From assembly GCA_023443625.1 (NCBI GenBank), contig JAEZTQ010000071.1, positions 9,251 to 73,250 on the forward strand: a stretch of 64,000 bases of DNA, written 5' to 3'. Both the position numbers and the translations under genes were made by a program. The notes under the pieces were generated by a model. The model worked only from the letters and a program-made list of their open reading frames with translations. It was not told the origin of the DNA and searched no databases. Positions 1 through 7,648 of the stretch are shown here, piece by piece. Every line of letters starts with the position of its first letter. The stretch's first letter is position 1. This DNA is from Bacillota bacterium. GTDB lineage: Bacteria; Bacillota_A; Clostridia; Lachnospirales; Lachnospiraceae.

Positions 1-183
1 CACCTTTTTTGCAATTGCAACTTTCATAATGATTTGATTTTTTGAAGTTATATTCCAGATTACTTCATATTCTTCCTTTTAATAAGAACACAATTACAAT
101 ACTGTAGTATCGTTATCTATTCTTATATTGATGACTGTTATGTACGTACTGATTAAATTCGCTGGTTAGTTAAACATTATTTA

Positions 184-1896
184 CTATTTTGTCTGTTTTC
201 GTAATGCTTCTATTGCTTCGTCAATAGTATCATTAGAATCATCTTTAGACCATACATCCCAAAATTTAATTGTATTACTATTTGGCTTTTTCTCGGGCTC
301 TTTAACTTTTATTCTACTTGGCAATAAACTTGCATCACCTACAACTAGCGCTTCCCCAATATCCAAAACAGGTAATAACTCCGCAAAATTCCCAATACTG
401 TCTGGCATTAATTTTTTAACTACACTTTGATCATCCACATTAGTAAGCCGCATTGCAATAAAATTGTTACTTTGACTAAGTACAGTTCGATTCACTTCAG
501 ATGGTCTTTGCGTAATGACAACTAACCCTACGCCATACTTTCTACCTTCTTTAGCGATTCTTTCAAAACTATTCAAGCTCGATATTTCGACACCCTGCTT
601 TGCATCGTTAGGGATATATAAATGGGCTTCATCGCAGAATAAAGCTATAGGATTTATTTTGTCTTTATCAGTCCATTGCTGAACAGAAAATACAATACGT
701 GCAATCAATGATACTATTAAAGGAAGTATATCAGAAGGAACCTCAGAAAAATCTATAATTTTAACTCCCCCGCCATTACTTGTTGGGGTAACTAAAATTT
801 TACATAATGCATTTATATAATTATATTCCAATAATTTATCTTCTTTTGAAAAGATGAAATTCAATCGTTTATCCTGAATTTTGGCTTCCAGTCTTTGAAT
901 AAATCTCGATAACTTTCCATTAAAATCTCCAGCTTTTGTAGTTCCTGCCTTTGCCCCTGGAACGATTTCATTATTTATTTCTTCAAGTTTATCTTTCAGT
1001 AAATTCATATCATAAGGAGTCGGACTATCAATTGTTATTATTTCAGATAATTCCGTTTTATCTTTAGAAATTAAATACTCCTTTTTCTTTTCTAATACAG
1101 TTCTACTAAATATCATTGCTTGGTTGGGTGCATTATTATCACTTCTATCTAGCATCATGGATAGCATTTCTTCATATGTTAATAGCCAATAAGGTAAATG
1201 AATTATGCCTTCCCCCGTAGCATCTGATGGCCCTGCAATTTTAAAATGGTTAATTCCATCTCCTATAATAGGCTCATACTCACCATGTATATCAAAAACT
1301 AGTGCATTTGCTGATTTAAGTTTTGCTATTTGCTCAATTAATGTTGCTACTGTATATGATTTTCCTGATCCAGTACTGCCTGCTATTACTGCGTGTCTTT
1401 GAAACAATTTATTTCCATCTAAATATGCTTTTGCTTCTCCATTTAAAACATAGTTACCTATACATAATGGATTATCAACACTTGCATTAGAATTTGAAAT
1501 AATACTCATAAAACCAGTAATTATATCTTTTGTCATAATAAAACAGTCTGCATCTATTTCTGGAACTGATTCTAGCGTACGTTTAAATACATTCTCATGC
1601 ATCCCATCCTTTTCGAGAAAAGTTCCAATTAACGTCACCTTAATTATGTCACTTGTCGCAATTTCTTCACCTTCGGCAAGATCACTATCATCACCATATT
1701 TCCGCATGATTTTATTAACTAACCCTATCAGCCATTGATTAAGTTTTGAAGATCGTAGAACAACCATATGATTGACCTGAACTTTAGACAACATGTCTGA
1801 GTTAATTACGTGAATTACAACCGTTGAAGTATCAACACTTTGAACTCTTCCGATTGGTTCTTTCCCCTCGAAATTGAATACTGCTTCATTTGCCAT
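184..1896 (-). CDS. HerA-like DNA-translocase ATPase of a SIR2-HerA defence pair
   Basis: A 570-residue P-loop ATPase of the HerA/FtsK-like (DUF87) group. An N-terminal small beta-barrel region (about 10-95) resembles the HAS-barrel of HerA. Walker A is GSTGSGKS at 173-180, followed by FDIHGEY at 201-207. Walker B is CDEAH at 421-425, and ITQRPSEV follows at 461-468. HerA proteins form hexameric rings that bind or move DNA; in defence loci they assemble with a SIR2 NADase. The gene lies 15 bp downstream of the SIR2 gene on the same strand with its own good ribosome binding site (GGGGGAG), so co-transcription is likely. No NurA nuclease is adjacent, which argues against the archaeal repair pair. 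The ATPase family is clear; the defence role is inferred from the partner. Confidence 0.88.
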   Translation of the reverse strand: MANEAVFNFEGKEPIGRVQSVDTSTVVIHVINSDMLSKVQVNHMVVLRSSKLNQWLIGLVNKIMRKYGDDSDLAEGEEIATSDIIKVTLIGTFLEKDGMHENVFKRTLESVPEIDADCFIMTKDIITGFMSIISNSNASVDNPLCIGNYVLNGEAKAYLDGNKLFQRHAVIAGSTGSGKSYTVATLIEQIAKLKSANALVFDIHGEYEPIIGDGINHFKIAGPSDATGEGIIHLPYWLLTYEEMLSMMLDRSDNNAPNQAMIFSRTVLEKKKEYLISKDKTELSEIITIDSPTPYDMNLLKDKLEEINNEIVPGAKAGTTKAGDFNGKLSRFIQRLEAKIQDKRLNFIFSKEDKLLEYNYINALCKILVTPTSNGGGVKIIDFSEVPSDILPLIVSLIARIVFSVQQWTDKDKINPIALFCDEAHLYIPNDAKQGVEISSLNSFERIAKEGRKYGVGLVVITQRPSEVNRTVLSQSNNFIAMRLTNVDDQSVVKKLMPDSIGNFAELLPVLDIGEALVVGDASLLPSRIKVKEPEKKPNSNTIKFWDVWSKDDSNDTIDEAIEALRKQTK

Positions 1897-1911
1897 ATAA
1901 AACTCCCCCTT

Positions 1912-2901
1912 TTATATAATATTTAACAAGCCCTCAACCGTCCAATATGTACCTTCAATTTGAAATCTTTCTTTGTTGATAAAAATGTCGCTTTTAGTTG
2001 AGTCACCCATATCTTCTTGAATAATAACATATTTACTGCTACTGTTAATGATTAATCCGGCAGCAGCATCTGATAGCTGTTTTGTAACAACAACTATTGG
2101 CTTCCCATTTTTAATGCCTTCGATAATGTTACGCTGAATCTGACTATCATTAAATCCATATCCTATGCAAAGAAAAGATTTTGCTTTTTCTACCAAATTA
2201 TCTGCTTGATGCTTCATGTCAGCGCATTGACTAGTAAGCAGAGCACGATATTTGTTTGCACCAGGCGTAATTATTTCCGGTATAAATCCACTTGGAATAG
2301 TGCGTTGTAATGGAATCGAATAGACATAATCATCCTTATCTTTAAACATATCTAGTGACCCATGCACTTTTATCAGATTAACTATATTTCTACTTTTAAT
2401 CTCTGAATTAGAAAACGATTTAAAATAATTCCCACTAAATCTTACATCTGTAGGTAGTTTAACTTGATCGCAAGCATATTCAATTACTCTATCATAATTG
2501 GTAGTAATTATGTTTACGCATTGAGGAGTTGGCGTATACATTTTATAAATCAATTGAGATAACGGTAAAGTCTCTTTGTCGCTTAAGATTTTAGTTAATA
2601 AGTCAAGATCGGCATCACTTACTAATAACCAAGTTTGCATAATGATGTCATCTATGATAGCATCCTTCAAGTTAATATCAGTTAATGCGCTTTCTAGATC
2701 TAAGCCTGTATTAATTCTAGTAATAAAGGTATCCCATCCAGAGTCTGAAATGTATTTATCACCTAAAGCGGAAATTAAATGCTCCGCCAATTTGTTCATG
2801 CCTGGAATTCCATATGGTATGGTTCCCCCAGTTCCGATAAGCAGTAGTGGTTTATCTCCCGTATATTGCTGTACCATTTTGAAAAGCATATTTTTATCCA
2901 T
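1912..2901 (-). CDS. SIR2-domain protein, probable NAD-depleting effector paired with HerA
   Basis: SIR2-like protein of 329 residues. Visible motifs are the NAD-binding loop LIGTGGTIPYGIPG near 21-34, TTNYD at 133-137 with the conserved Asn135, KVHGS at 178-182 with the conserved His180, and IGYGFND near 246-252. These match bacterial SIR2 effectors that hydrolyse NAD+ during phage infection. An upstream in-frame ATG would add 13 residues, but the start used here has a GGAG box five bases ahead. The HerA gene follows after 10-15 bp. Established knowledge: SIR2-HerA pairs are an anti-phage system acting through NAD depletion. No transposase or integrase is attached, but decayed DNA lies just upstream. 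The function is inferred, not shown. Confidence 0.85.
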   Translation of the reverse strand: MDKNMLFKMVQQYTGDKPLLLIGTGGTIPYGIPGMNKLAEHLISALGDKYISDSGWDTFITRINTGLDLESALTDINLKDAIIDDIIMQTWLLVSDADLDLLTKILSDKETLPLSQLIYKMYTPTPQCVNIITTNYDRVIEYACDQVKLPTDVRFSGNYFKSFSNSEIKSRNIVNLIKVHGSLDMFKDKDDYVYSIPLQRTIPSGFIPEIITPGANKYRALLTSQCADMKHQADNLVEKAKSFLCIGYGFNDSQIQRNIIEGIKNGKPIVVVTKQLSDAAAGLIINSSSKYVIIQEDMGDSTKSDIFINKERFQIEGTYWTVEGLLNII

Positions 2902-3285
2902 ATTAACTCCGTCACCTGACCCTTTTTCTTTCGTATACAAAACTCTGAATTTTTCATTATTACTATTATCTATACTTCAATTTCGTATATAATAAAAGCC
3001 TCCCAATCCATATTCTACCATATTTGTTTACAAAATAAAACACATATATACAACAATTAGTGGGTGTTTCGACAAATGTTTCATCTTTTTACTAAGTTTA
3101 AACTAGTTTTATATAATAATTAGAGCCATAAATTTGGCTACCAAAAGACGCCTTATGATTTTGCAATCAACCTTTTATACGTAAATAACCTACCATCAGG
3201 CGACCATGTCCTTGCCATCTGACAAATATTAATTAAGGACATACCGAATTTTCCTACGTATTCGATTCCCGTTATCCGCTGTAAC

Positions 3286-3330
3286 AAAAAAAGGTAGCAG
3301 TGGCACTGATTGTGCTACTGCTACCTTTTT
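3286..3330. terminator. Strong bidirectional hairpin with A and T tracts
   Basis: A 17-base stem (AAAGGTAGCAGTGGCAC and a near-perfect complement) closes a short loop and is flanked by A-run and T-run, so it can terminate on either strand. Its inner stem AGCAGTGGCAC/GTGCTACTGCT is shared with the hairpin at 7596-7641. No intact gene now ends at it. Together with repeat copy A and a 47-codon unassigned reading frame, it is all that is seen between the SIR2 gene and the glycosidase remnant. Confidence 0.7.
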
Positions 3331-3332
3331 GT

Positions 3333-3386
3333 TATGTAATGTTATAAGTGAGGCGGGAAGAATAAAAATACAAATCCTCTTGTGAT
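3333..3386 (+). repeat. Direct repeat copy A
   Basis: Shares TATGTAAT, TATAAGTG and CGGGAAGAATAAA in the same spacing with copy B near 4832. By eye 29 of the first 34 bases agree. A weaker match to CGGGAAGAANAAA occurs near 6837. The two good copies, in the same orientation, bracket the two pseudogenes of this region. Function unknown. Confidence 0.55.
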
Positions 3387-3418
3387 TCATCATTTGGCAT
3401 CTCCATACCTATTTTCAA

Positions 3419-4206
3419 TTACATCTTCCCTTTAATTATCTCCAATAATCCTTCATCCGCCGGCAACCAATCTACATTGTTTAAAGTATCTTATGGCACT
3501 GGTAGCAGAGAAATCAAGACCTACTGCATCGTAGCTCCAGTTATTTGCTTTATTATTTCTGTGAGGTTGGTATCATAAAACCATCCGGTTTTTTATATTC
3601 CTTCATAACTGTTGTTTGTTGTGGATAGAGGAAAAAGTCATTAATACATAGAGCTGTCCATGAAATGTTATGCTTCTTAAAGGAGGTTAACTGCATCGCT
3701 AGATACTCTTTATAAATATTGTCACCGGCATAGCCCGCCCCGGCTTCATGAGCGATGTAACCGATGTTATGTGCTTTTGCAAATTCGATATACGGTAATA
3801 TCTGAGTGTTATAATACCAGTCAGAGTCGATCTTAATATTACTGGAAATACTTAAGTCTCTGTCAATCGTGAGAACAAGGTTCCTATAGTCGGTTGGAAG
3901 ATTAGCGAAGCTTGATGGTACCAAATGTACGGTATCTTTTCCCGGTATATGAATTGTGATCTGATAGAGGGAAATCACTTCATCGTCATTCATATGATTG
4001 ATAAATCGAAAGCTATCTGTACTTTCGGGTAATGTATCCGAATAGTAATTATCTTTTGACTTCTCATGTTTTACGGCATCTTGTTGGTCTAAGATTATCT
4101 TTCCGGCTACTTCAAGGGCAAAATCGACAGGGTGATAATTATCTTTATGAAGATAAATTCTTATTTCGGTGCCCTTAGGCAGGGTTTCTTCAGAAATTTG
4201 TGTCAT
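3419..4206 (-). pseudogene. Decayed C-terminal part of a glycosidase-like protein
   Basis: The main open frame (217 codons, ending at 3553) has no ribosome binding site. Its sequence includes AHNIGYIAHEAGAGYAG and a following stretch rich in aromatic residues, reminiscent of the last strands and helices of a TIM-barrel glycosidase. After the stop the protein appears to continue in two other frames: NNWSYDAVGLDFSATSAIRYF, then DWLPADEGLLEIIKGKM ending with a stop at 3419. Two frame changes within 130 bases point to decay of a longer gene whose N-terminal half is missing. The glycosidase family cannot be named. It could instead be an unrelated secreted protein, but the broken state is directly visible. 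Confidence 0.6.
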
Positions 4207-4319
4207 TATATGGATTTTTAGGAATATGTTTGTATTTTATATTTTTTTGATATAATATTAACTATAATTCATTCAATCTACTAAAGCATAATTAATATAA
4301 TTCAGCAGGGGGATAATTC

Positions 4320-4652
4320 ATGAAAAAAGTATAGAAAAGTTTAATAGTAGCTCTGATGTTCGTTTCTCTCACAGCATGTAGTTCCAACAAATTAAAAGGT
4401 ACCTACAAATTAGAAGAATCAGGAGTATTTGGCACTATTGTATCTGCTAGTGGCCTTATGGATTCCTTAACTTTTAAAGGCGATAAGGTAACTGTCAGTT
4501 CCAGTAGCGGTACATTATTTGTTGGTAAATATACGCTTGATGATTCAATCATAACAATTATACCTATCCAGGGAGGATAAGGTATGTGAGGAACAGTATC
4601 TGATGATGAAAAGACCGTCTCAATATCAGCGTTTACTTTTACAAAAGAATAG
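4320..4652 (+). pseudogene. Small lipoprotein pseudogene with three in-frame stops
   Basis: A good ribosome binding site (AGGGGGA) precedes ATG AAA AAA GTA TAG. The frame then continues as a typical lipoprotein leader ending in the lipobox SLTAC and a roughly 85-residue body. It meets TAA at 4578 and TGA at 4587, then reads on as GTVSDDEKTVSISAFTFTKE to a final TAG. The 110-codon frame therefore contains TAG (4332), TAA (4578) and TGA (4587) with no frameshift. The intact form would be a small cell-envelope lipoprotein with repeated beta strands (KGDKVTVSSSSGTLFVGKYTLDD). An internal start at 4356 would give 74 residues but lacks a ribosome binding site. Confidence 0.7.
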
Positions 4653-4752
4653 AGGCGTGGAAGAATGTCTAACATTGATACGTTAATAAGTTATACCTAA
4701 AATAATATACACCTAGTTTTCTGACAAAAATTTATAAAAGGCATAAGTATTT

Positions 4753-4793
4753 TGGATGTTTCCTATACACTGAAGGAGGCATCCATTTTGTTT
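4753..4793 (+). terminator. Hairpin after the lipoprotein pseudogene
   Basis: GGATGTTTCCT pairs with AGGAGGCATCC across a nine-base loop, and a T-rich stretch (ATTTTGTTTT) follows. It is placed to terminate the lipoprotein pseudogene transcript. Confidence 0.5.
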
Positions 4794-4831
4794 TAGTCTG
4801 GATTCGCTTATTATAGTAGTCAATTTTTATG

Positions 4832-4885
4832 TATGTAATTATATAAGTGTATCGGGAAGAATAAAGTGCGAACCCTTTGGTGAGC
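4832..4885 (+). repeat. Direct repeat copy B
   Basis: Partner of copy A at 3333-3386. In this copy the GGAAGAATAAA part also pairs with TTTATTCTTCC at 4890-4900, making an 11-bp perfect stem that copy A lacks. Confidence 0.55.
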
Positions 4886-5002
4886 AACTTTTATTCTTCC
4901 TAAGCCTTGCCACGGGTTTGGGCAAGGCTTTTTCCCGTTTATCCGCTTACATGAAAATAAGGTACTACGCCTGGTTTTGGGTGTAGTACCTTATTTTCAT
5001 GT
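4855..5002 (+). other. Three consecutive hairpins in a gene-free stretch
   Basis: Hairpin 1 (4855-4900) has an 11-bp perfect stem. Hairpin 2 (4902-4933), AAGCCTTGCC/GGCAAGGCTT followed by T-run, looks like a plus-strand terminator. Hairpin 3 (4950-5001) has a 19-bp perfect stem, CATGAAAATAAGGTACTAC with its exact complement. No intact plus-strand gene precedes them. They may be remnants of terminators and mobile-element ends, or a structured RNA. Confidence 0.6.
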
Positions 5003-5026
5003 AACTGTGTAACATAGGGTATTTCT

Positions 5027-5110
5027 ATGCCTAGAAGAGGAAAGGTAAAACCTGAAACAAAATCAGAATTAGTAGAACGCAGCAGCCTCTTGCAAAATAG
5101 GAAAGCTTAA
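5027..5110 (+). pseudogene. N-terminal stub of an IS3-type OrfA transposase
   Basis: A 27-codon frame beginning MPRRGKVKPETKSELVER resembles the start of IS3-family OrfA helix-turn-helix proteins. It stops at once, and nothing resembling the rest of OrfA or OrfB follows. No ribosome binding site is evident. This is a short match, so the identification is tentative; it fits the decayed character of the 3-5 kb region. Confidence 0.3.
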
Positions 5111-5160
5111 GTTGCTTTTATTTGATGCTAACACGAATGTCTTGGAATTACGTTTCCCGT

Positions 5161-5721
5161 CTAAAATAAATCCTTCAATCTTATTTTATATACTTCAAAA
5201 TCCCACCTAGCTTCTTCATCAAATTGACTGTATTCATTCTCTTTCTGTTGCGTTGAATATTCATCTCGCAACCTGTGCTGCATTTCAGATGTATACCCCC
5301 CACGGGTTGCTCTTGTGAAGCGTTCTAAGCAAGTACTGCTTAAGTATTCCAAGTCTCCAAAACATATTGTTTCAAATTGCCTCTTCATAAAGGAAATCAG
5401 TTCCATATCCGTAAGCTCATCTAACGATTCATTTTTGTAGATATAGAAAATTTCTTGTAATTCAGCCAGAGTATCTACATAATTATCTTGATTAATATAT
5501 TGTGAGTCACAAAATGCATCAATGATCTCTGGAAGAATTCCCTGCCCAAATTCTACTCTCTGATTCTCCTTCAAAGAATCTTTACGACATTTCGTCAATG
5601 CCTTAGCATCTTCTTCACTTAAAATGAGATTATATTTTTGTGTTTTATCATTGCATGTAATTATCCTTTGAATTTCTTTCTTCTGCTGTTCTGCTAAGAT
5701 AAGATCAAAAAAATCCTCCAC
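5161..5721 (-). CDS. DUF6323-like protein of unknown function
   Basis: A 186-residue soluble acidic protein with no signal peptide or membrane segment. It starts at GTG, eight bases after GGAGGT. From memory the opening EDFFDLILAEQQKKEI, the motif FCDSQYINQDNYV and the segment FETICFGDLEYLSSTCLERF match a Lachnospiraceae family catalogued as DUF6323. It lies 31 bp downstream of a second unknown gene of the type it usually accompanies, so the two probably act together. The role is unknown. No catalytic motif is visible. Confidence 0.6.
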   Translation of the reverse strand: MEDFFDLILAEQQKKEIQRIITCNDKTQKYNLILSEEDAKALTKCRKDSLKENQRVEFGQGILPEIIDAFCDSQYINQDNYVDTLAELQEIFYIYKNESLDELTDMELISFMKRQFETICFGDLEYLSSTCLERFTRATRGGYTSEMQHRLRDEYSTQQKENEYSQFDEEARWDFEVYKIRLKDLF

Positions 5722-5752
5722 TATAAGATACCTCCATTTCTCACTTGATGAT

Positions 5753-6595
5753 TTATAGGACCACTACACATTTTAAGCGATTATACTCTGAAGCATTTTT
5801 TAACTCGACTGTAAAATCCTTTATATCCAATGTAAAATATTGACGCATTTCCTCGTTACCATCAAATTGTTGTACAATAAATTCATGAAGCAATTCAGCT
5901 AGCTTTTCTTCTAATTTATCTTTACCACAATCGGCAACAATAAACTGTAATTGTTGATAATCCTCCTCAGTTGCAGCTTGATACATTCTCTTTCCTGTTA
6001 ACATGCAGCCAAGTACATGTCGTAGAAGAATAAAACAGATATTATAGAACATCTTTGCATAATCAGGCTGATAAATAGATAGGATAGAGCGAACATAATC
6101 TTCTTGAAATTGACTGAGAAATCTTTGTTCCAATGATATATACTTAATATATTGGTCTATAATATCGATTCCTTCCCCTTCAAGATTATACCCTAGGACT
6201 GGATAGTCCATTGTTATTATTGTATTCTGGGGTGCAAAATCTATATCATAGTATCTAAAAAATCCAGGAAGCGCCTTGGTTACCGTATCCCAATAGTTCT
6301 CATTTCCGTAGGCATTAAAGTAAAGAATCATATCATTATATTGCTGCTGTGCTTTTATAACTTTTTGAACTACTTTATCGTACCCAAGTTGATATGCCAT
6401 TTGAGCTGATATGGAATCCTTTGAATATAATTGAGTTACTTGGTCATCTGACTCATATTCATTTATACAATACATTACTGCTTCCATTAATTGCCTTGCC
6501 ACCTCATAAGTAACAGATGTACTATCTTTTGAAGTGTATCGTTCTACTAATTTTGCTACAAGAGACAACAGCCCCTCTTTTTCATACTGCATCAT
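5753..6595 (-). CDS. DUF6179-like protein, partner of the downstream gene
   Basis: A 280-residue, mostly helical soluble protein. Its middle (PGFFRYYDIDFAPQNTIITM) and C-terminal ends (EYNRLKCVVVL) resemble, from memory, a family called DUF6179 that is found next to DUF6323 genes. It seems shorter at the N-terminus than the family members I recall. AAAGGGTG precedes the ATG. The two genes form a likely two-gene operon. I cannot assign a function. Confidence 0.5.
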   Translation of the reverse strand: MMQYEKEGLLSLVAKLVERYTSKDSTSVTYEVARQLMEAVMYCINEYESDDQVTQLYSKDSISAQMAYQLGYDKVVQKVIKAQQQYNDMILYFNAYGNENYWDTVTKALPGFFRYYDIDFAPQNTIITMDYPVLGYNLEGEGIDIIDQYIKYISLEQRFLSQFQEDYVRSILSIYQPDYAKMFYNICFILLRHVLGCMLTGKRMYQAATEEDYQQLQFIVADCGKDKLEEKLAELLHEFIVQQFDGNEEMRQYFTLDIKDFTVELKNASEYNRLKCVVVL

Positions 6596-6663
6596 CTAAC
6601 TTCACCCTTTCATACCTTATTTCGATGAACAAGTATAACTCCTATTCCCAAATATCACTAGTC

Positions 6664-6738
6664 TTGAATTTTATTCAATTTTGTGGTAATATATTTGTAG
6701 AAAGAGGCGCTAATTATTATATTAGCTTCTCTTTTTTC
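6664..6738 (+). promoter_or_regulatory. Promoter-like element running straight into a terminator
   Basis: TTGAAT (6664-6669) and TAATAT (6687-6692) are 17 bases apart. A hairpin, AGAGGCGCTAAT with a near complement, starts about ten bases later at 6703 and is followed by TTTTTT. If active it would give an RNA of only about 40 bases. No coding frame lies between. With repeat-like sequence near 6837 and the next terminator, this is what the gap between the DUF6179-like gene and the exported protein gene holds. Confidence 0.35.
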
Positions 6739-6929
6739 ATATTAAAAACAGTCATATCATGTAGTTATGTTGACGTTATCATTTTTATCAAAAATGGAAG
6801 TAAATAATTCTCCTTATCCGCCTTATATAAGGAAAACGGGAAGAAAAAACAAGAGCCCACTGGCGAAATGCTTTTAGCGATCCTATATTCTAGTACATAA
6901 AGGAAGCGTCAAAATTAAGTTACAATCCG

Positions 6930-6966
6930 ACGGCAGTACTTAATTCTTTATTGTACTGCCGTTTTC
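6930..6966 (+). terminator. Plus-strand terminator without an upstream gene
   Basis: ACGGCAGTAC pairs with GTACTGCCGT and is followed by TTTT. The nearest upstream genes are on the other strand, so it may end a non-coding transcript or be left over from a lost gene. The exported-protein gene begins 60 bases later. Confidence 0.55.
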
Positions 6967-7026
6967 CATGATTTATAATATGATTGTAACGCTCTCATAA
7001 ATCAGTTAAGAAGGGAGAACTTATAT

Positions 7027-7518
7027 ATGCACTTTGTTAAAAGGAATTTAGTAGCTTGTCTCATTTTTATCTTAGCCATATTATGTACATTAGTATTATT
7101 TACAAATTCTAAATCTAATAGATCAAATTTCTGGAACTCACTTGGTATTGAACATACAGATCAGATAAGTACGATTAAGTTTTATCAGTCTCCTGTTGCT
7201 GGAGATATGAACTTAATTCCAAGCAGCAAAGCCATGGAGTTTTCAAACAACAGCAGTGATATCCATTTGCTTTTTGACTACCTTTCACATACCACAACAA
7301 AACCAGGTAAAGCATATAAAATTGACGGTTTTCAATTACAAAACCCTATGTTCGAAGTTGATACAGTCTCTGGTGATACAATACATATCCACTGGATTTT
7401 TAATAAGGGAGAAATCCAAGTTGGGGATGACCTATACTATATTAGTAAAAAATATGCAGAAAAATTATATGAATTATTTTTAACATATCATAATTATCGA
7501 GGCGAACTTGTTCAGTAA
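7027..7518 (+). CDS. Exported or membrane-anchored hypothetical protein
   Basis: 163 residues with a single hydrophobic segment at about 7-26 after a short basic start, with no lipobox. The rest is predicted outside the membrane as a small mixed domain with the stretch GDTIHIHWIFNKGEIQVGDDLYYISKKYAEKLYEL. AAGGGAG precedes the ATG. It stands alone, with a terminator-like hairpin upstream and a bidirectional one downstream. I do not recognise the family. The pattern fits a secreted protein with a short C-terminal sensor-like domain, but that is only an impression. Confidence 0.65.
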   Translation: MHFVKRNLVACLIFILAILCTLVLFTNSKSNRSNFWNSLGIEHTDQISTIKFYQSPVAGDMNLIPSSKAMEFSNNSSDIHLLFDYLSHTTTKPGKAYKIDGFQLQNPMFEVDTVSGDTIHIHWIFNKGEIQVGDDLYYISKKYAEKLYELFLTYHNYRGELVQ

Positions 7519-7595
7519 TTTTTTATTTTATCTTGGTATAAGTAAGGTAAAGTACTCCTTCTACATATATCTTTAACAAATGATTTTCAACTATC

Positions 7596-7641
7596 GAAAA
7601 ATAAGCAGTGGCACCAATTTATGTGCTACTGCTTATTTTTC
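7596..7641. terminator. Bidirectional terminator between convergent genes
   Basis: A 19-base arm, GAAAAATAAGCAGTGGCAC, and its near-perfect complement with A and T tracts on either side. It serves both the exported protein gene and the GH5 gene. The core resembles the hairpin at 3286-3330. Confidence 0.75.
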
Positions 7642-7648
7642 ACTCCAC

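Noticed and set aside
1..27. Possible start of a further minus-strand gene (MKVAIAKKV) running off the window edge
   Set aside because: Only nine codons are visible and no convincing ribosome binding site precedes the ATG.
184..1896. HerA-NurA DNA repair pair
   Set aside because: The neighbour is a SIR2 protein, not a NurA nuclease.
3163..3297. A 47-codon minus-strand frame ending TWSPDGRLFTYKRLIAKS
   Set aside because: It has a protein-like composition and may be a gene fragment, but no start, no ribosome binding site and no recognised family.
4320..4652. Stop-codon readthrough or pyrrolysine/selenocysteine recoding in the lipoprotein frame
   Set aside because: All three stop types occur, no recoding element is evident, and the leader is interrupted at codon 5; decay is simpler.
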